Source of the DNA: an uncultured Methylophilaceae bacterium
GTDB taxonomy: Bacteria; Pseudomonadota; Gammaproteobacteria; Burkholderiales; Methylophilaceae
NCBI GenBank assembly: GCA_905182075.1
Contig: CAJIZS010000001.1
Span: 953,603 to 1,017,602, forward strand
Reading direction: 5' to 3'
DNA: 64,000 nucleotides
Positions 1 through 9,935 of the stretch are shown one piece after another (within the stretch, counting starts at the first letter, position 1; each line of letters opens with the position of its first letter). A program made the translations under genes and the position numbers. The notes below the pieces were generated by a model, which was not told the origin of the DNA, searched no databases, and saw only the letters and a list, made by a program, of their open reading frames with translations.

Positions 1-117
1 AATTGAAGTCATAAAGGTTGTGGAGCCCTTAAAATTCATTGGCGCTGCTTGAATATTTGATTGAAAACTAATTGAGAGCCAAATCAATGTTATATAAATT
101 TTATTCATTTTTATCAT
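1..117 (-). CDS. N-terminus of a secreted protein (runs off the window)
   Basis: Only the first 39 codons are present; the gene continues past the left edge. The visible part is a classical signal peptide: basic start (MIKMNKIY), hydrophobic core, and an Ala-Ala cleavage region near residues 24-25. The ATG overlaps the stop of the upstream CsoR-like gene (ATGA), so the two are almost certainly cotranscribed. By context it is the target of that metal-responsive regulator, hence plausibly a periplasmic metal- or stress-related protein. I do not recognise the family from this fragment. Confidence 0.6.
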   Translation of the reverse strand, partial: MIKMNKIYITLIWLSISFQSNIQAAPMNFKGSTTFMTSI

Positions 118-392
118 CGTTTGTATAAATTGGTGAGCTCCTTAATTTTTTCATCCTGTACATTCTTATCTTTTGAATAAAATGCTTCCATGACACATTT
201 TTCAAGGTGCTTTTGAAGCATAATGATTTCTAAAGATTGGCAGGCTGAACTTACCGCTTTTAACTAGTTGGATTTCTTTCCCTCCATGTTCCTCAATCAT
301 TTTTTTTATTCCATTTAATTGACCGAAATTTTATTTATTCTTGGAATATGCTTTTCGTAATTAGGATGCTTTTCGTCACAACAGTTTTCCAT
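114..392 (-). CDS. CsoR/RcnR/FrmR-family (DUF156) metal- or formaldehyde-sensing repressor, frame broken
   Basis: Reading across two frame breaks gives about 90 residues: start MENCCDEKHPNYEKHIPRI, then a stretch like GQLNGIKKMIEEHG, then SACQSLEIIMLQKHLEKCV and a helical tail ending NLYKR. The Gln-Leu-x-Gly-Ile and the His-x3-Cys (KHLEKC) spacing match the all-helical DUF156 family, whose members bind Cu(I), Ni, Co or formaldehyde through a Cys-His-Cys type site. A good ribosome site (aaggag) precedes ATG 392. The stop overlaps the start of the next gene. A palindromic operator lies about 35 bp upstream. The breaks (near 310 and 260) may be sequencing errors. Confidence 0.75.
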
Positions 393-423
393 AAGTAATT
401 CTCCTTATTTGAGTTTTTATACT

Positions 424-444
424 ATATACCCCTATATGGTATAT
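424..444. promoter_or_regulatory. Inverted repeat, probable CsoR-family operator
   Basis: ATATACC, a 7-base spacer (cctatat), then GGTATAT forms a perfect 7-7-7 dyad. A TACC(C)-AT-GGTA dyad just upstream of its own gene is the usual operator form for DUF156 regulators, and this one sits 32 bp from the start codon of the CsoR-like gene. Autoregulation is inferred. Confidence 0.6.
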
Positions 445-484
445 GTATATTTTAAAACAGCGTAAATTTTATAAACGCTTTAAC

Positions 485-730
485 TTACTTCATTACAGGT
501 ATAGAAAATTCACCGCCTTCTTTAATACCAGAAGGCCATCGTGCAGTTACAGTTTTTGTTCTTGTATAAAACTTGAATGCATCTGGCCCATGTTGATTTA
601 AATCTCCAAATACAGATTTTTTCCAACCACCAAAGGTATGATAAGCTAATGGCACTGGGATAGGAACATTAATACCAACCATTCCAACATTTATTCTGTT
701 AGCAAAGTCACGAGCAGTGTAAGCCATCTT
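485..730 (-). pseudogene. mmsA: C-terminal remnant of methylmalonate-semialdehyde dehydrogenase (CoA-acylating)
   Basis: About 78 residues from [20 protein letters not shown] to the natural stop (FSIPVMK). The [17 protein letters not shown] stretch and the [13 protein letters not shown] ending are diagnostic of MmsA, an aldehyde dehydrogenase family enzyme of valine, inositol and pyrimidine breakdown (about 500 residues). Homology stops abruptly near position 728, so some 85% of the enzyme including the catalytic Cys is absent. The cut falls where the neighbouring plus-strand gene also begins without its N-terminus. Confidence 0.85.
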
Positions 731-741
731 TCGCAATAAAA

Positions 742-1228
742 AATACTTATAGTTTAGAGGTTCCTGTTGGCTGGACATTAAAAGAAGATGTGTGGGCAAC
801 CCCAACTATAGTCATGTTTGAAGGGGGTAAGGAAATATCTAGATATACAGGGTATGATGGAGACCCTAAAGAATTTTGGCGTTGGTTTGGTATGCAAACC
901 TTAAGCAACAAACAAAAAAAAATTGCTTTTGAAAGTGGTGCGCACCAAATTACGGGTGGGAGTATCGCTGTAAAGGAACCCAAAACATTTGTCGATCCAA
1001 TTACAGGAGAGCGTTTATTTAGAAGCGATAAAAAGTTTAAGAGTGGCACTGGTTGGCCAAGTTTTGACCAAGCAATACCAGGCAGAATAACCTACATAAA
1101 AGATTGAAATTTTATGCGCCAATTGTGATGGCCATTTGGGGCATGTATTTAATGATGGACCAAAGGATACCACAGGGAAAAGGTATTGTATTAATTCCGC
1201 TGCATTAAAGCTAATTCAGGAGTTTTAA
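742..1228 (+). pseudogene. msrB: Thioredoxin-like domain tail fused to methionine-R-sulfoxide reductase MsrB, 5'-truncated and frame broken
   Basis: The first 45 residues ([20 protein letters not shown]) look like the end of a thioredoxin fold with its cis-Pro (ATPT), so the N-terminal half with any CxxC is missing. MsrB follows: FVDPITGERLFRSDKKF, SGTGWPSFDQAIPG, then after a frame break at about 1105 [16 protein letters not shown] and RYCINSAAL with the catalytic Cys. The first zinc CxxC is replaced by a DPITGE stretch and the resolving Cys by Thr (SGTGWP). MsrB reduces methionine-R-sulfoxide in damaged proteins. The 5' end coincides with the truncated mmsA, which suggests a deletion or chimeric join at about 728-742. 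Confidence 0.75.
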
Positions 1229-1250
1229 TATCAGGCTGACCAATATTTAA

Positions 1251-1560
1251 ATGATAAACTTTCTTGCAGCAACTCTATTCGGAGCCATGATTTCTTTTAT
1301 GGTTCTAATTTCACCAATAGTATTTAATGTTTTGACTGCCGATGGGGCTAAAAAGTTTTTAAGGAAATTTTTCCCAAGACTTTTTACTTTTGGATTAGTG
1401 ATATCAGCCTTACTAATAGTCTTTACTTTTAGAGAATTTAATCTATTGGATCAAACTTTATCTGTAATAATTTTTTTAGGACTTTTTTATTAATCAATTT
1501 TTTATTACCCCTAAGGTCAATAAATATAGGGATTTGGAGCTTAAAAATGTTAATATTTAA
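1251..1560 (+). CDS. DUF4149 (TMEM205-like) integral membrane protein, frame broken
   Basis: About 100 residues with two clear membrane segments (AATLFGAMISFMVLISPIVF and the FTFGLVISALLIVFTF region) separated by the Phe/Lys-rich FLRKFFPRLF typical of DUF4149. The open frame stops at 1495 in a T run; one frame over it continues as FINQFFITPKVNKYRDLELK, matching the family's conserved TP-x-hydrophilic end. Function unknown. There is no terminator before the ABC transporter. Confidence 0.65.
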
Positions 1561-1674
1561 ACACAAAATTATTCTTCCATTGAATATATGTTTGTATTTT
1601 TGTTATTCAATTAATACTTTCTTTAATAATAATTTTTAATATCTTATTGGATCTTTCAGGAGTAGCTGCGCTAT

Positions 1675-3502
1675 ATGTTTCAATGGTTTGAAAATTTAGT
1701 TAATCCTTTTCCAAAAGATCTTATAAAAACACCCCCTAAATCTTTATTTAAATTTGCTTGGCTATGCATTAAAGATATCAAGATATATATTGGCTTAATG
1801 GCACTGTTAACTGCTGCCATAGCAAGTTTTGAGGCAATCCTTTATGCCGTTTTAGGGAAGATAATTGACTTAATGATAACGAGTGACCCTAGTCAATTTT
1901 TCAATAATCATATGCATTTCCTCATATTAATCATAGCCATTTTAATTGGTAGCACGTTTTTTGTTGCTATTAGAACAATGATAAAACACCAAACACTTGC
2001 GGGTACTTTTCCGATGCGAATGAGATGGAATTTTCATCGGCTATTACTTAACCAAAGTATTGATTTTTATAACAATGAGTTTTCTGGTCGAATTGCTGCA
2101 AAAGTAATGCAGACTACCCTTGCCTTAAGAGACATGTGGTTTATATTGTCTGATATTTTAGTCTATGTAATTGTTTATATCACTACCATGATCGTTTTGG
2201 TTGGAAGCTTAAATACCTTACTATATTTTCCGTTCTTAATATGGTTAAGTATATATATTACGACATTATTTTATTTTATTCCTAAACTTGCAAAACTCTC
2301 GAAAAATCAAGCCGATGCCCGGTCTCTAATGACAGGTCGAATAACAGATGCTTACACGAATATAAGTACTGTCAAACTTTTCTCTCATGCAGGCAGAGAG
2401 TCTAAGTATGCCAAAAATGCAATGAAAGAGTTCTTACATACTGTCACACTTCAAATGCGTAAAATTACTGCAATTCAAATTATCAATCATTTTCTGAGCA
2501 TGCTTTTAATTCTATCAACAACTGGAACAGCTCTTTTTCTATGGTCAAATAATGAAATTGCTATTGGGGTTGTAGCAGCTGCAGGTGCTATGTCATTAAG
2601 ATTAAATGGAATCTCGCACTGGGTAATGTGGGAAATGACGTCACTATACGAGCAAATTGGTGTTGGTCAAGACGGACTCAACATGCTTTCCAAAAAACAG
2701 GTAATAAATGATAGGACTTATGCATAAATTTGGATATAAAAAAGGCTCCAGAATTTCAATTCGAAAATTTTATTTTTCATACCAAAAGAACGATAGTTTT
2801 TTTTCTGACTTTAATCTGAATATTGAGCATGGAGAAAAAGTTGGGATAGTTGGAAGATCTGGGGCCGGTAAGTCATCATTGGTCAATCTCTTACTCAGGT
2901 TTTACGAATTAGATGAAGGCGAGATCTTAATTGATAATAAAAATATCAACTTAAATTTACCAAGATAGCTTGCGATCTAATATCGCAATGGTTACTCAAG
3001 ATACATCTTTACTTCATCGTTCTATTGAAGACAATATTGCCTATAGTAAGCCTAGCTCTTCTAATAAAGAGATAATTGCTGCTGCTAAAAAAGCTCAAGC
3101 TCATCAATTCATAATGGGACTCAAGGATCAATACGGAAATATTGGTTATAAATCGTTAGTTGGCGAGAAGGGGAGTTAAGCTTTCGGGTGGGCAAAAGCA
3201 AAGAATTGCAATTGCAAGAGTTATCCTTAAAAATGCTCCTATATTACTTCTGGACGAAGCCACAAGTTCACTTAGATTCAGAAGTAGAAGTCATTATTCA
3301 AGATAGCTCTTGATATCTTGATGAAGGTAAGACTGTAATTGCTATTGCTCATCGACTATCAACTATTGCAGCAATGGATAGACTAATTGTAATGGATAAT
3401 GGACAAATTATCGAAGAAGGCAATCATAAGTCACTTCTCAAGAAAAAAGGCTTGTACTATCAGTTGTGGCAACACCAAAGCGGGGGCTTTATTGGTGACT
3501 AA
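1675..3502 (+). CDS. ABC exporter half-transporter (membrane + ATPase domains), several frame breaks
   Basis: About 608 residues when read through. Residues 1-340 form a six-helix exporter domain. The nucleotide-binding domain follows with Walker [10 protein letters not shown] (~2855), Q-loop TQDTSLLH (~2998), signature LSGGQKQR (~3183), Walker [10 protein letters not shown] (~3243) and H-loop AHRLST (~3351). Frame breaks lie near 2720, 2968, 3175, 3268 and 3305. A ribosome site (aggag) precedes ATG 1675. It is MsbA/YddA-like by architecture and works as a homodimer in the inner membrane; lying next to glycan genes, a lipid-linked saccharide or lipid substrate is plausible but not shown. The 3' end overlaps the convergent glycosyltransferase by 4 bp. 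Confidence 0.85.
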
Positions 3503-4491
3503 TTAATCATTTTTTTAAGCTTTCTTAAGAAAAGAACTAAAAAATTGTTAGAGCCAATAAAATTTATTAAGTATATTTGTATCGATGGATAATTATAATA
3601 TATTAGTTTTTTCTCAAACTTTTCCCAATCCTTCTTAGATTTAAGTTCTGACCTTACCCTAATTAATGATGAATAAAACGGGTGCTCTCTTCGCATTAAT
3701 TTTTTAAAACTATTTCTTATTTCTTTACTTTTAAAATAATGATTTATAATTTCTTTATAGCCATCAAAATCTAAATATATTCGTGCAGGATAGCCTTTAC
3801 CTCGAAAACTATCATTATCTCCTCTGAATAATACTAATTGCTTATCTGTGTAATAAAAGGATGATTTTTTTTCCTTAAGAATTTGAAAAACCCTCCAAAC
3901 ATGCTGGTAAGGGCTGTTCATATAGGGTTTTTTAATTGGAATCTTATCCCATTCGTCTTTCTTAAAGATAACGGTACTCATATAACTAAATAAGGAGCCA
4001 ATTGATTCGAGATTTAGTAACTATGAGTTATTTAGTTCATCGATGTGATTAAAATCAAATTTCTTCGTATTTTTATCACCTAAAAGCCAATTAGGGGAGT
4101 TTTTGATAGGGACTAAATCTCTACTACATATGGTACGATTACAAAGCAAGACACTTGGCTTTAGATAGAGCGATTAAACCTTTAATGTGGTCTATTGCTC
4201 CATCTTTAATACAATCATCACTAGAGAATAGCCAGCAATATTCACCTCTTGCATATGAAATTGTTGTTGAGAGATCTATTCCAAAGCCCTCATCATTTAG
4301 TCTTTTGTAAACTATATTTTGAAATTCTTTACTAAATTCTTTTGTAATGATTTCTAGTTGTATTTGACTGCTTCTCCAATAATAATTTCAATATCTTTGC
4401 CAAATTGTGAAACAATACTTTCAAGGGTTGCTGAAATAAATTCTTCACTATTAAAGGTGGTTATACAAAAAGATAATTTAATTTTATTCAT
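3499..4491 (-). CDS. Family 2 glycosyltransferase (abequosyltransferase-like), broken frame
   Basis: Starts MNKIKLSFCITTFNSEEF, the GT-A nucleotide-sugar fold start, and contains a DxD-like SSDD (WLFSSDDCIKDGAIDHI, ~4215). After SPNWLLGDKNTKKF an in-frame TAG at 4021 is followed directly by LLNLESIGSLFSYMSTVIF and an intact 160-residue C-terminal part ending LRKLKKMIN, so both parts are one gene of about 330 residues. Frame also breaks near 4365. Predicted to add a sugar to a growing surface glycan at the cytoplasmic membrane face. Confidence 0.75.
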
Positions 4492-4514
4492 CTAGATTAT
4501 TTATATCTTTTAAA

Positions 4515-5591
4515 TTAATTTTTATCATAAGCTTGGATATGTTTCTTACTAATCTCAGCCCAACTATCAGGAAGGGTGTCAATTAAGTTTTTAGTTCCTG
4601 AATACTTATTAAGCGCATCTCTCATCTCATTTATATTATCAATTGAGGAGTGATATGTATTTAAATCTTCATTAAAACCACTTGCATCAGTTGATGTTGT
4701 TAATAAAAATGAACGGCTAGAGACTGCTGCATGAATGGATGTGTTCCATGCCCCACCTCCATCTCTAAATGGAAGGATAATCGCATCAGCAACACTAAGA
4801 AGGGCAGCTAAGTCATTTTCTGGCATATATTTAATTAATGATATGTTATCGCTCCATTTACTCTTAATCAAATATTTAAGGCTTCTATGGTAATCATTTT
4901 GAGGATCTATAGTCTGCAGCAATGATAATTTGATCAGTTTTAGGGTTTGCTATTTGTAAAATATTCTCAACACCTTTATGGGGATAGATAAATCCAAAAT
5001 AAACAATCAATCTATTTTTACCTAAAATATACTTTTTCTTTAATAGTTTTTTTTGAGTAATTGATAAATTTACACGCGGCAGGGTAGAGGCGTTTGGAAT
5101 AAAATTAAACGTCTTATGCGAAGCTAAAAATTTATAAAATGGGAGCAGGTTTTTATAGTTAGGCCTAACAACTATAATTTTGCTTGGCACAACGGATAAT
5201 AAGAAAAACTTAAAAAAATTGCTTGATATTATCTGATTCGTGCCATGGTCATTCACAATTTTTTTACCTAAACAAAATCCTAATATTGGTATCAGTGAGT
5301 ATGAAATTGACTCAAAAAAAGCATCAGCTGGAAACCTTGACACATGGATTACATCAGGTTTCCAGTTTTTTATTATTTTATTAACAGTAAATATTGAAAG
5401 AAAATTCCAATTTTTTACTCCGTGAAGTAACTCAACATCCCTGGATATTTTTGGTTCCCGCTGAACTAAATGTCGATAAAACTGATACATGTTTACCCGT
5501 AAGACTTAATGATTTAGATAGCTCTCTTGTGTAAAAGCCAATACCACACTTAAGTGGCGGATACTTACCAGTAACAATTAGTATTCTCATT
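4515..5591 (-). CDS. Family 4 glycosyltransferase, two frame breaks
   Basis: About 359 residues. Start MRILIVTGKYPPLKCGIGFY matches the GT-B fold N-terminus (GT4 acceptor domain). The donor half has VYFGFIYPHKGVENILQI, then after a break at about 4905 YMPENDLAALLSVADAIILP and the GGGAWNTSIHAAVSS nucleotide-sugar binding loop. The other break is near 5460. It lies 23 bp upstream of the family 2 enzyme and 12 bp downstream of a methyltransferase on the same strand, one operon. Substrate cannot be read from the sequence. Confidence 0.8.
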
Positions 5592-5603
5592 AGATATTCA
5601 AAT

Positions 5604-6320
5604 TATTTTTTTTTAAAAATAATTTGTCCGAAAGTATATTTATACCCAGCATGAGTGATTGCTTTTTCGTCACATTTAAATGAAGGCTCATTAATCGGAA
5701 AAAGATTAAACTCCTTTGCTTCCTCAATCAATTTCTCTCACCTCGTTACTCGAGAATATAGTCCACTCCATATCAAAAAGCCTAGTCTTAGACGTATCAA
5801 TTTTCTTATCCCAATAATCAAAAGAGATAAATAAATAGCCATCTCGGCATTAAAATTCTAGACATACTTTTTAAAAACCTTTTTCGATCAAAGCCATGCT
5901 CCAGAACTGATATTGCAGAGATTACTCTAAAGTTTTTAACCTTAGGTTTGTAGCTCATAAAATCAGAAACCTCGTAATTTATACGATTTTGAGCTGGCAT
6001 ATACGATATTCCTGGATTTAGATCAACTGCGGATAGTTTTTTATAGCCCAATGCGTCTAAAGCAACAACAAACTCAGAGCAGTAACATTCACTGTATGAA
6101 TTGGTTCGTTTTTAGGTACTTTTTTTTCAATAAATTGAATGAAACTTAGAATATCCCAGCTTTTAGCGACATCACCAATAGAAATTTGATTTTTAAGCCC
6201 TAATTTTCGTAATAAATTTCTTAATCTTATGATGAATGAGGAGTCAATAAAAGAAATATTTTTTTCTTTAAGTTTTTTTCTTGCATCAACAACTTGTTTA
6301 TAATTTTGTAAAACTTCCAT
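5604..6320 (-). CDS. Class I SAM-dependent methyltransferase of the glycan cluster, frame broken
   Basis: About 238 residues. After a charged N-terminal helix comes WDILSFIQFIEKKVPKNE, a stretch that should carry the SAM glycine motif but is broken at about 6055, then KLSAVDLNPGI (acidic ribose-binding Asp), DFMSYKP and FRVISAISVLEHGFDRKRF (post-I motif, SVLEH as in many O-/C-methyltransferases). Further breaks at about 5830 and 5730; the protein ends in YTFGQIIFKKK. It is the first gene of the minus-strand operon with two glycosyltransferases, so sugar methylation is likely. Confidence 0.65.
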
Positions 6321-6456
6321 AGTCAGTATTGAGCCTTGTTTATTTTCTTAAAAGGGGATATTACAATACATTGGAAAGTTTTGCAGAAGATTTTCCACCA
6401 TGCATCAAACATTTAACTTATCATACTAGGATCTAGTAATTTTATTTAGTAAATAT

Positions 6457-6484
6457 ATGAAATATAAATCATGAAATATAAATC
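6457..6484 (+). repeat. 14-bp tandem duplication across a start codon
   Basis: ATGAAATATAAATC occurs twice in direct succession. The second copy holds the start of the PhyH-like gene; the first gives a five-codon reading frame in another phase that ends in TGA overlapping the second ATG (ATCATGAAA). Confidence 0.9.
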
Positions 6485-7373
6485 GAATATTCTATACCTG
6501 TCATCCAATGAGGAAAATGTAGTTAACAAAGTTTCAACTGAATTGAATGAAAAAGGGGTGGTTGTAGTTGAGAATTTTATAACTCAAAAGCAATGCGATG
6601 AATTAATGATGTTGTTTAAAGAAAAACAGCTAGAAAATTCTAATGATTTAACTTTTGTTCATGTTAAAGACGCTAAATTCTTCTCCAATGCTGTGGGCTC
6701 ATCCAAAGCAGCATTTGATTTAGTAACATCAAAACTTGCTCGTAAAATTGCTGGATCTTATCTAGGTAAGGACTTTAGACTCAAGTGTCATAGGGCTTAT
6801 GAGTTAAATAAATCATATCATTTTCCTTGGCACACTGATAATAAATACGATAAAAAAAAGAATGAGGAAAGTGGAATTGTTCTGATAGTTTATTTGTCCG
6901 ATACTAAAGAAGGTGCCACAGAATTTATATTAGGAAGTCATAAATTTTCCAATAATTTTAGCAAAAATAATTATTCAAAAGTATATATTAAGAATAACTA
7001 TTCTGATTTATTGGCTAGGGCAAATGGAAAAGCAGGTTCAGCAGTCATATCTGATATTAGAGTTATTCATAGAGGTGGTTTATCAAAAAAAATGAATAGA
7101 AGGTCTTCATTTTGGTTCCAAATTGACTCTAATATGAATCGTGCAGAACGGTTACTTATAAATCCAGAGTATCTTCCAAAAAATATTTCTTCAGATTTAG
7201 CAAGTTATTTAGGATTTTCAAGAAAATTTGGATTAGACGTTCATCCGGTGACTACAAATAAGAGCGCGTATTTACCCGCTCATCTAATAATTAGCAGGTT
7301 ATTTAAATATTTAATTCTAACTCTTTTAATTCCAATATATTATTTAAGAAATTTGATGAAGCAATTAAAATAA
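6471..7373 (+). CDS. Phytanoyl-CoA dioxygenase (PhyH)-family Fe(II)/2-oxoglutarate oxygenase
   Basis: Intact, 300 residues. The jelly-roll core shows the iron facial triad: His121-x-Asp123 in FPWHTDNKYD and distal His200 in VIHRGG, with Arg210 or Arg211 placed to bind 2-oxoglutarate. The EGATEFILGSHKFS segment is the family's standard loop. Residues 275-300 form a hydrophobic tail (LLIPIYYLRNLM), possibly membrane-associating. First gene of a plus-strand run with an FkbM methyltransferase and an SDR, which suggests hydroxylation, methylation and reduction of one glycan or lipid substrate. No ribosome site is obvious because of the 14-bp duplication at the start. Confidence 0.8.
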   Translation: MKYKSNILYLSSNEENVVNKVSTELNEKGVVVVENFITQKQCDELMMLFKEKQLENSNDLTFVHVKDAKFFSNAVGSSKAAFDLVTSKLARKIAGSYLGKDFRLKCHRAYELNKSYHFPWHTDNKYDKKKNEESGIVLIVYLSDTKEGATEFILGSHKFSNNFSKNNYSKVYIKNNYSDLLARANGKAGSAVISDIRVIHRGGLSKKMNRRSSFWFQIDSNMNRAERLLINPEYLPKNISSDLASYLGFSRKFGLDVHPVTTNKSAYLPAHLIISRLFKYLILTLLIPIYYLRNLMKQLK

Positions 7374-7404
7374 GAATTGTTTCAATTTTTAGAAAATCAA
7401 ACGA

Positions 7405-8307
7405 TTGGATAAATTAATTACTATGCACTTACTATTGCAAGAATTTTTTAAGTTTTTTCCTAGGATCTTAGGGCTTTGTGCTCGATTAATACCAATGACA
7501 TTGACTGGTAATTCCAGCGGCTATCTTATCAAATTAAATCTTCGAGAATGCATTCAGAGATCAATGTACCTTGATAATTATGAACCAGTCCTAACTGATT
7601 GGGTTAAGCAGATTTTAAGACCAGGAAGTACCTTTATTGATTTAGGTGCCAATAGTGGCTATTTTACTTTATTAGCAGCTAGTTTAGTTAAATCCTCTGG
7701 GAGAGTTTTAGCTTTCGAGCCTAGTCCTGAACCTGGGAATAAAATTAAACATCTTGCAATACCCTGGGTTGACGTAATCCAAATTGGAATTGGAGACGTA
7801 GAGGAAGACCTCAATCTCTATATACAGCCTGAATGGACCAATCTTCATTCCCCATCATTTGTTAAATGTGATTTTCAGCATAAGGATGAAGAGGCATTAA
7901 AGGTTTCTGTTCAGAAATTTGATAACATACCTGCCATCCAAAAGATCTCAAGGATTGACCTAATTAAAATAGATATAGAGGGCTTCGAGCCCAATGCTTT
8001 AAGGGGTATGGTTAAGACGATTAAAGCAGGTAAGGTCAGATATTTAATGGTAGAATTCAATTCAGGTTGGCTTTCTGCAAATAGCTCAAGTTGCGATGAA
8101 TTAATGGCTTTAATTAAAGGCCTGGGTTTTAAAGTTCACAGTAAGACCTCAATCCAAGAGATTCCCAGAATAAAAAATACTGCCGCTTACTCAACTCAAG
8201 ATTTTTTATTTAAATACAATGGCTTTTCAGCCCCAAGTGAAAGAAAATATATTGATAGCAGGATCGTCTGGTGCAATTGGGAGAGAGTTTATAAAACTTT
8301 ACAGTGA
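7405..8307 (+). CDS. FkbM-family O-methyltransferase
   Basis: 300 residues as read. Motif I FIDLGANSGYFTLLAASL (residues 77-94), acidic VLAFEPSP after beta-2, and the family-typical IDLIKIDIEGFEPNALRG near residues 190-206. FkbM enzymes O-methylate sugars and polyketides. The last 28 residues overlap the SDR gene in another frame and look unlike the family; the true end is probably near 8220 (DFLFKYN), with a one-base error hiding the stop. Cotranscribed with the PhyH gene 31 bp upstream. Confidence 0.8.
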   Translation: MDKLITMHLLLQEFFKFFPRILGLCARLIPMTLTGNSSGYLIKLNLRECIQRSMYLDNYEPVLTDWVKQILRPGSTFIDLGANSGYFTLLAASLVKSSGRVLAFEPSPEPGNKIKHLAIPWVDVIQIGIGDVEEDLNLYIQPEWTNLHSPSFVKCDFQHKDEEALKVSVQKFDNIPAIQKISRIDLIKIDIEGFEPNALRGMVKTIKAGKVRYLMVEFNSGWLSANSSSCDELMALIKGLGFKVHSKTSIQEIPRIKNTAAYSTQDFLFKYNGFSAPSERKYIDSRIVWCNWERVYKTLQ

Positions 8308-8951
8308 TGAACCTAATGTAGAGAAAATTATTACATTATCAAGAAAAACAAATGATTCGAGCAATCAAAAAATTAAAGCACTAGAGATTGATTATAGTAA
8401 CGAAGAGACATTTGAAAACTTAGACAAAATATCGCAATTAAACTCTATTAGTAAAATTATAATTGCAACAGGAATACTCCATGCAGATAAAATAAAACCT
8501 GAGAAATCAATAGATGGTATTGATTTTGAGAGCTTAAAAAGAGTATTTCAAGTTAATGTGTTTGGGCCTATTTTACTAGTAAAAAAGCTTTTACCACTGA
8601 TTAAAAAATCACAAGGAGTTAAAATTGTCTTTTTAACGGCAAGAGTGGGAAGTATTTCTGATAATGAAGCTTGGTGGTTGGTACAGTTACAGGAGCTCTA
8701 AATCTGCGCTTAATATGATGATAAGTAATCTTTCGATAGAACTCCAAAGACTCAACAAACAGAATATAGTAATAGGTATTCATCCGGGAACAGTCAAAAG
8801 TCATTTATCAGAACCTTTCTTAAGCAATGTTAAACACGATATTTTTAGTCCAAAGGAAAGTGTTGAACTAATGACACAGGTTATTGGTAAAATTACCCAA
8901 AAAGATTCAGGAAAGTGCTTTGATTTTTCAGGAAAGGTAATAGAACCTTGA
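8219..8951 (+). CDS. Short-chain dehydrogenase/reductase (CsgA/C-factor-like), one frame break
   Basis: About 244 residues. NAD(P) motif ILIAGSSGAIGREFIKL near the start, a KIIIATGIL segment in the NAG position, and after a break at about 8685 the catalytic WYSYRSSKSALNMM (Tyr-x3-Lys). GIHPGTVKSHLSEPF follows as in CsgA-like SDRs. ATG 8219 lies inside the preceding FkbM frame, implying translational coupling. Likely a ketone/alcohol redox step on the same substrate as its two neighbours. Confidence 0.8.
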
Positions 8952-9031
8952 GAGATAAGGGAAATAACCGATGGGTAAAGTTATATTTTCAATAGAACGA
9001 ATTGTGGTATGACAGTAATCCTGGATCTATT

Positions 9032-9883
9032 TTAATCCTCAACTACCATAAATTCACACATCTCCTTTTGAGAGTGGCTTAATGACTCATATAATTCTTT
9101 CTTTATAGCCTGATCATCTTGTGATCCTTCGTACTCTCGTTCCAATCCAAAATTTAGTAATAAAGCAAATCTATCTTTATTTGATGATCTGCCCCCTTTG
9201 TGAATTCCTAGGGTGTCTGCAAACATAGCTGACCCAGCCTTTCCTTTAAAATATATAATATTTTCTTTCGGATATTTTAACGAAACATCACTATCATTAT
9301 AATAACTATACTCACCTAAACGAAAGTCTGATCTACTATTTTTAACATAATGAAATCCACCATCCCTGACCCCGACATCATTTAAATAAATAATAATTTT
9401 TAAAAAATTAGCACTATTATCATCAGAGTGATATTTTTGATCACTTGAATAAATATTAAAATTCGCATAACTTTTTTTAACTTTAACGAAAGTTATTTTT
9501 GCGGAGCCACCTAAAAAAAGGGAGGCAATATTGAAGATGCTTTCATTGAAAACTAAATCTTTTATTGATTGTAAGTTATACAAAGGATTCTTAACTGTAA
9601 CGCTAGGAACTTCTGTTCTCCAAGCTTTTTCTCCAGCATTTAATGTTTCATTAGAGATTTTATTAGTTTTTATTACCTGATTTTCATCAATCTCTCGACT
9701 TACAAAAAGATTAATATCAATTGGTTTTGTTGGCGTATATATTTTTTTTTGATCAATTGCACTTTGAGTATCTAAACAAATTTTGCTGAAGTCAATTTTA
9801 GAAAAATTAATATAAGTACTAACATCTTTACATCCATCAGCTCTAATAGCTTTAACTATTTCTTCATACACTACTGAATTCAT
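9032..9883 (-). CDS. Second PhyH-family Fe(II)/2-oxoglutarate oxygenase
   Basis: Intact, 283 residues. Iron ligands His152-x-Asp154 (QKYHSDDNS) and His228 (LGIHKGG); Arg238 (DRFALLLNFG) for 2-oxoglutarate. The loop GVRDGGFHYVKNSRS matches PhyH proteins. It shares the fold but little sequence with the 6.5-kb copy and is convergent with the SDR. The ATG sits 50-100 bp from the degenerate repeat at 9936, so it may mark the left edge of the island. Substrate unknown. Confidence 0.8.
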   Translation of the reverse strand: MNSVVYEEIVKAIRADGCKDVSTYINFSKIDFSKICLDTQSAIDQKKIYTPTKPIDINLFVSREIDENQVIKTNKISNETLNAGEKAWRTEVPSVTVKNPLYNLQSIKDLVFNESIFNIASLFLGGSAKITFVKVKKSYANFNIYSSDQKYHSDDNSANFLKIIIYLNDVGVRDGGFHYVKNSRSDFRLGEYSYYNDSDVSLKYPKENIIYFKGKAGSAMFADTLGIHKGGRSSNKDRFALLLNFGLEREYEGSQDDQAIKKELYESLSHSQKEMCEFMVVED

Positions 9884-9935
9884 ATTAGGGCCTATATTAG
9901 TGCCTAAATTTACTAAAAATTATTGTAAATATTTT

